Under the pieces are notes generated by a model. It made no database searches. It saw nothing but the letters and a program-made list of their open reading frames with translations, and had not been told where the DNA came from. The translations under genes were made by a program, and so were the position numbers. From Eustoma russellianum (taxonomy: Eukaryota > Streptophyta > Magnoliopsida > Gentianales > Gentianaceae), in contig AP025065.1 in the NCBI GenBank assembly GCA_036186865.1, positions 12,391,192 to 12,455,191 on the forward strand: a stretch of DNA of 64,000 nucleotides. The letters are read 5' to 3'. Below, piece after piece: positions 60,255 to 64,000 of this stretch; position 1 is the first letter of the stretch, and every line of letters starts with the position of its first letter.

Positions 60255-61775
60255 CTAGCCCGTTCTTAGAAGCGTCACTGTAAATGACAAACCCTTCGGA
60301 TGCGGTGGGCTGAGCAAGAATAGGGGCTGTGGTCAGTCTCCTTTTTAGCTCAGTGAAGCTTTGCTCACATTCGGTGGTCCATTCAAACTTCGACTTCTTC
60401 TGCGTCAGCCGGCTCAGAGGTACGGCGATGGATGAGAAGCCCTCGACAAACTTCCTATAGTATCCAGCCAGACCGAGAAAACTTCTTACCTCGGTCACAT
60501 TAGTGGGTCGAGGCCACTCAGTGATCGCCTCTACCTTCTTTGGATCTACAGAAATTCCTTCTTCAGAAACCACATGACCCAAAAAGGCTACACTCTTCAG
60601 CCAGAACTCACATTTGCTGAACTTGGCATATAATTTGCTTCTCCGAAGTGTCTCTAAAGCCTCCCTCAAGTGTTCAGCGTGAGTCTCTTCGTCGGGGGAG
60701 TATATCAGAATATCGTCAATGAACACTACAACATACTTATCCAGTTGTTTCCGAAATACTGTGTTCATTAGATCCATAAAGGCAGCTGGGGCGTTGGTTA
60801 ATCCGAAAGGCATAACCAGAAATTCATAGTGACCATAACGTGTTCGGAAAGCGGTCTTGGCTGTGTCCCCAGATTTGATCCTCAACTGGTGATAACCGGA
60901 TCGCAAATCGATTTTGGAGAATACTCTAGCCCCCCGTAGTTGGTCAAAGAGATCCTCGATTCGGGGTAAGGGATACTTGTTCTTGATAGTGATCTTGTTA
61001 AGCTCCCGGTAATCTATACATAATCTCATGCTTCCATCCTTCTTTTTCACAAACAGGACTGGAGCACCCCAAGGTGATACACTGGGTCGAATAAACTTAC
61101 GATCCAGCAGTTCTTGCAACTGCTCCTTCAACTCCTTGAGTTCTGCCGGGGCCATACGGTATGGTGCCCTGGATATGGGTTCTGCACCGGGTATGAGATT
61201 GATCTCGAACTCCACCTCTCTTTCTGGTGGCAGTCCTGGTAATTCCTCGGGAAAAACGTCTGTAAATTCCCTTACCACAGGGATTTGGTCGATTTGCGGA
61301 ACTTCATGTTCAGCACCCATTGAGTAAATCAAAAATCCTTCTCTCCCTTTCTTTAGTGCTCGAAAGGCTTGAGCCGCCGTCAAATAAAGCTTCTGGGGCA
61401 CCTTCTTTAATTTAGGGTTCCCTTGAAAAATAGTTTCGCCCAGTTCAGGTTGCTTCATGCTGACTTGGAGTTGCCGGCAATTAATATTAGCATGATACTC
61501 CGCCAAGAAGTCCATGCCCAGAATAATGTCGAAATCGAACATCTGGATCGGTATCAGGGTCGCAGAAAACTGTAGACCGTTAATCTCCAATTCACACCCA
61601 TTGTAACGTTGATGAGATACGAGTACTTGGCCACCCGCGGCCTGTATACGGTATGGAGTCTCAATCCATTCGGGAAGAATGTCCAGATTCTTGGCAAATC
61701 TCTTTGCCATAAACGAGTGACTTGCTCCACTATCGAATAGAACATTTGCTGGCACTTTGTTAATTAAAATCACAC
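60255..61775 (-). CDS. pol: Chromovirus pol, second segment: protease, reverse transcriptase, RNase H start
   Basis: It is open at 60241-61815. The part used after removal of the upstream segment starts at 61775. The protease active site is VLFDSGASHSF near 61730, with ILGMDFLAEYHA following. The reverse transcriptase runs from about 61180: KEQLQELLDRKFIRPSVSPW, GAPVLFVKKKDGSMRLCIDY, RELNKITIKNKYPLPRIEDL, FSKIDLRSGYHQLRI, MPFGLTNAPAAFMDLMN and VVFIDDILIYS (catalytic aspartates near 60710). The RT connection and the first RNase H strand (FVIYSDASKNGL) end it. No lesion was seen. The frame is the same as gag. Confidence 0.93.
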
Positions 61776-61862
61776 CTACCACATTCAGGTTTTTAGCACA
61801 TAACCATAACAACACATAAAAATGTACTCCAACTACGAAATTAAGTTCTCAAATAAATGTAC
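61776..61862 (-). other. Putative intron 1 of the chromovirus, gag/protease junction
   Basis: The 87-bp segment starts GTACATTT and ends GTGGTAG on the coding strand; 60 of 87 bases are A or T. GCTAAAA or CCTGAAT near the 3' end could hold the branch point. Retained, it adds TFI and a stop to gag (61849-61851). Removed, gag joins the protease in frame just before INKVPANVLFDSG. The acceptor has a weak pyrimidine tract. Confidence 0.65.
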
Positions 61863-63060
61863 CCGTCACCACGTCGCCCGACTCCTCGACTTCGGCATCC
61901 GTCATTGCGTGTACCCGGGCATTGGTCCGGCCTCGTCCTCCCTGCTGAGCCTGTGTCTGCGAGTTCACCTGTGCCGGCGCTGAGCATTCCTTAGCAATAT
62001 GTCCTTGCTTCCCGCAGTTATAGCACACTCTCTGATCCTTCCGACATGGTCCCGGATGAAAACGTCCGCACAGGGTACACCGTGGGATAGGTGCCGCAGT
62101 CCTTACTGGTTGCGCATCAGTCGGTGCTGGACCCTCAATCATCGGGGTCTGAATCACTGCACTTTGCTGTCGTTCCGGCCGGAATGGTTGCCCGGACTGT
62201 GGGCGCCGAGGTACTTTCAGCCATCTCCCCAACCTGCCTGTCTGCAGCTCCTCACGGGGCCTCTTCAGTCTCTCTAGTGCAGCTGCCCTTTCCAAATTCC
62301 TCTCTACACGTCGACATACCTCCAGCAATCCCTCAAATGTGGTAGTCTCTGCGCAAACAATCGCCTGTTGAATGCGAAAGCTCAAACCTGTGTGGAACTT
62401 CAGCATTTTGGCCTCTTCGTTGTCCATTATGCATGACATATATTGGCCCAGCTCATGAAATTTCTCAGAGTATTGATCCACCGTCATGGACCCTTGGGTC
62501 AACAGCTGGAACTCCGCCATCCTTCTCTGAATAGCACTACCCGGAACGTAGTGCTTCTTATACTCCTCAACAAATTGCTCCCAAGTCACTGGTGGAGTCA
62601 ATTTGCGTTTCACTCCGTTCCACCACCTCTCAGCTTCCCCTTCCAAGAACGGGGTAGTCACCTCCACTTTCAGATTCACGGGTACTTGTATCAGTCTTAT
62701 TTGTTCAGTTACATTTTTAAGCCAAATCTCGGCTTCCTCAGGCCGAGTGGTACCCCTGAACATTGGTATTCGGGAGTTCTGCATCTCCCTGTAATAGAAC
62801 CTTAGGCCTTGCTGTGGTGCGGCCGGTGGTGGTGGCGGTTGTTGTTGCTGCTGTTGCTGAGTGTGCTGAAGTATTTGGGCAATCTGTGCCTGTTGCTCTG
62901 TCATCTGAGTATATTGTTGCGCCATCTGCGCCTGCTGATGGGCTATTAAGGCCGTCAGATTGGCCAATGTATCCGCGAAGTTTTGGGGGATCGCCCCTTG
63001 CCCCTGACGTTCGTCTCCGTCATTTCCACTATTTCCTGATGGCTCACGTCGCGGAGGCAT
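61863..63060 (-). CDS. gag: Chromovirus gag
   Basis: The ATG at 63060 opens MPPRREPSG. Unspliced gag ends at 61849 with 403 residues. The start is right because it lies about 250 bases inside the primer binding site and no upstream ATG in frame is needed. Residues 45-80 are rich in Q and then P. The Retrotrans_gag domain follows (YYREMQNSRIPMFRGTTRPE, WLKNVTEQIR, FLEGEAERWWNGVKRK, FVEEYKKHYVPGS, LLTQGSMTVDQYSEKFHELG). A zinc knuckle CYNCGKQGHIAKEC lies at 61984-62027, preceded by CTLCGRFHPGPC. It forms the particle around the element RNA. Intact. Confidence 0.95.
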
Positions 63061-63313
63061 TGTCTGTGGACAATTTAAAACACGTTAGACAAGTTGGCTT
63101 AAGAGTATTGTAAAAGAGGTACAGGAATGGAGGCCAAAGGAAAAGATAACCTATCCTGTCTACATACTAACGGCACTTACCCACCAAAACCCCAATCACA
63201 GCTTATGTCTACTTCGTTTTATTCAAATTTGAAAAAAATCATTTGAAAACAGATCGTCACTTATCCTAGGGTTAATTAACTAACTATACGTTCCCGAGGC
63301 GTATCTGAAGCCT
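63061..63313 (-). other. Chromovirus leader
   Basis: This is an untranslated stretch between the primer binding site and gag, where packaging signals are expected. No feature was recognised. Confidence 0.6.
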
Positions 63314-63327
63314 GGGCTCTGATACCA
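63314..63327 (-). other. Chromovirus primer binding site
   Basis: The minus strand reads TGGTATCAGAGCCC, complementary to the initiator tRNA-Met 3' end, two bases inside the right LTR. Confidence 0.95.
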
Positions 63328-63329
63328 CC

Positions 63330-64000
63330 TGTAGCGTCCCGCTCCCGAGCTCCACCCTCGGAAACGGTGCACCCGCCGTATCTCACTCAGGAGAATACTA
63401 GGCGTCACATCAACCTGCTACACGTCCATGCTGACATAGGAAAGTCTTTTCCTTTCCTTCTGCGGAAACGATCAGTCATATGCAAATTTCGAAATCGAAT
63501 ATCTTTAAGAAAATAATGATGGAAAAGCTAGGCTGACCGGGCCTTACAAGTCAAGGTCGAATGTCTAAATTTAAAAGCATGAAATCGTTTTCAAAAGTAA
63601 TACTGAATATTAAAATAAAATGTCTGTGTCACCCCCAAAGCATCACAAAAAGCTTGTCTCCATCCTTGCCGCAGCCGTATCTACGAGTCACTCGGCCCAC
63701 TCCACGGTATCCGACTCATCCTCAACGAAGATATAGTCATACTCTGTCTCGGCTACATATGGAATAGTAGGTGTGAGTGATGGTAATCACCCAGTAGGTG
63801 CCTCTCAAAACAATACAAAACTCACATACCCAAAACGATATCTCCACGTAACCACATAGAACAGATAGCATACAACCGGAAGGTAAGACACTCCACGTAC
63901 TCAACATAAACTACATGACATGGCTTATACGGAAATAAACAATCCACACAAGATGCATGCGCAAGTACGTGATGCATGCTCACATAACGTGTCACACGCA
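63330..64000 (-). repeat. Chromovirus right LTR, cut by the window end
   Basis: The first 671 bp of the coding-strand 5' LTR, in plus orientation. It starts TGTAGCGTCCCG and otherwise follows 56352-57022 base for base as far as I can compare by eye. Confidence 0.95.

Larger units (their letters stand above)
56352..64000 (-). mobile_element. Young Ty3/gypsy chromovirus (Tekay/Del-like) in APH1
   Basis: The left LTR (3' LTR on the coding strand) covers 56352-58294, the polypurine tract 58295-58310, coding 58341-63060, the primer binding site 63314-63327, and the right LTR starts at 63330 and runs out of the window. Domain order gag, protease, RT, RNase H, integrase, chromodomain-like tail is that of chromoviruses. 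The integrase and tail residues fit the Tekay/Del lineage. From the left LTR length the right end should be near 65270. The first 671 bp of both LTRs match by eye except C/T at 56359/63337, so the insertion is recent. Two in-frame GT-AG segments interrupt gag-pol. No other lesion was seen, so the element may still be active. Confidence 0.95.

Overview
The window is nuclear DNA of a flowering plant. No prokaryotic feature is present. The only host gene I can recognise is the plant form of the gamma-secretase subunit APH1, with short GT-AG exons. About 85-90% of the rest consists of plant retrotransposons in several layers. The APH1 exons and the transposon lineages fit a eudicot with a large, repeat-rich genome, but I cannot name a species.

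Layout. (1) 1-1214: AT-rich, LTR-like sequence without genes. (2) 1215-6897: a broken L1-type LINE on the minus strand (ORF1, endonuclease, reverse transcriptase), split by a 1.47-kb solo LTR (2053-3522, target duplication AGACC). (3) 6898-9216: a fragment that looks like the start of a gypsy LTR. (4) 9217-10037 and 17517-18360: older unassigned sequence, split by element A. (5) 10038-17511: element A, a complete minus-strand Ty1/copia element of SIRE/Maximus type, with two 2.7-kb LTRs and target duplication CTTCG, that keeps gag but has lost all of pol. (6) 19690-21790: an RTE-type LINE relic. (7) 22259-25462: a 3.2-kb gypsy-type solo LTR (target duplication TATAC) holding an array of small hairpins. 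(8) 25529-50923: a 25-kb nest. Element B (minus strand, target duplication CAAGA) belongs to the same family as A. It carries a solo LTR of that family (28277-30962, duplication AAAAG) in its 3' untranslated part and a plus-strand family member, element C (37202-49349, duplication CTTCC), in its 5' LTR. C has an extra partial LTR. (9) 50929-52311: a MITE-like repeat and intergenic DNA. (10) 52312-56351: APH1, minus strand, exons 2-5 and the end of exon 1. (11) 56352-64000: a young Ty3/gypsy chromovirus (Tekay/Del-like) inserted in APH1 exon 1. Its right LTR runs off the window.

The most interesting object is the chromovirus. Its gag-pol is interrupted twice, at the gag/protease junction and inside RNase H, by short AT-rich segments with GT...AG ends. 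Removing exactly these segments leaves one frame from gag to the chromodomain-like end. This suggests that splicing sets the Gag to Gag-Pol ratio. The two LTRs look almost identical, so the insertion, and with it the break in APH1, should be recent. The copia copies are old by contrast: frameshifts, stops and altered catalytic residues are spread through B and C.

All boundaries come from reading the sequence by eye. Terminal TG...CA, target duplications, primer binding sites (complementary to initiator tRNA-Met) and polypurine tracts were checked base by base where they are quoted.
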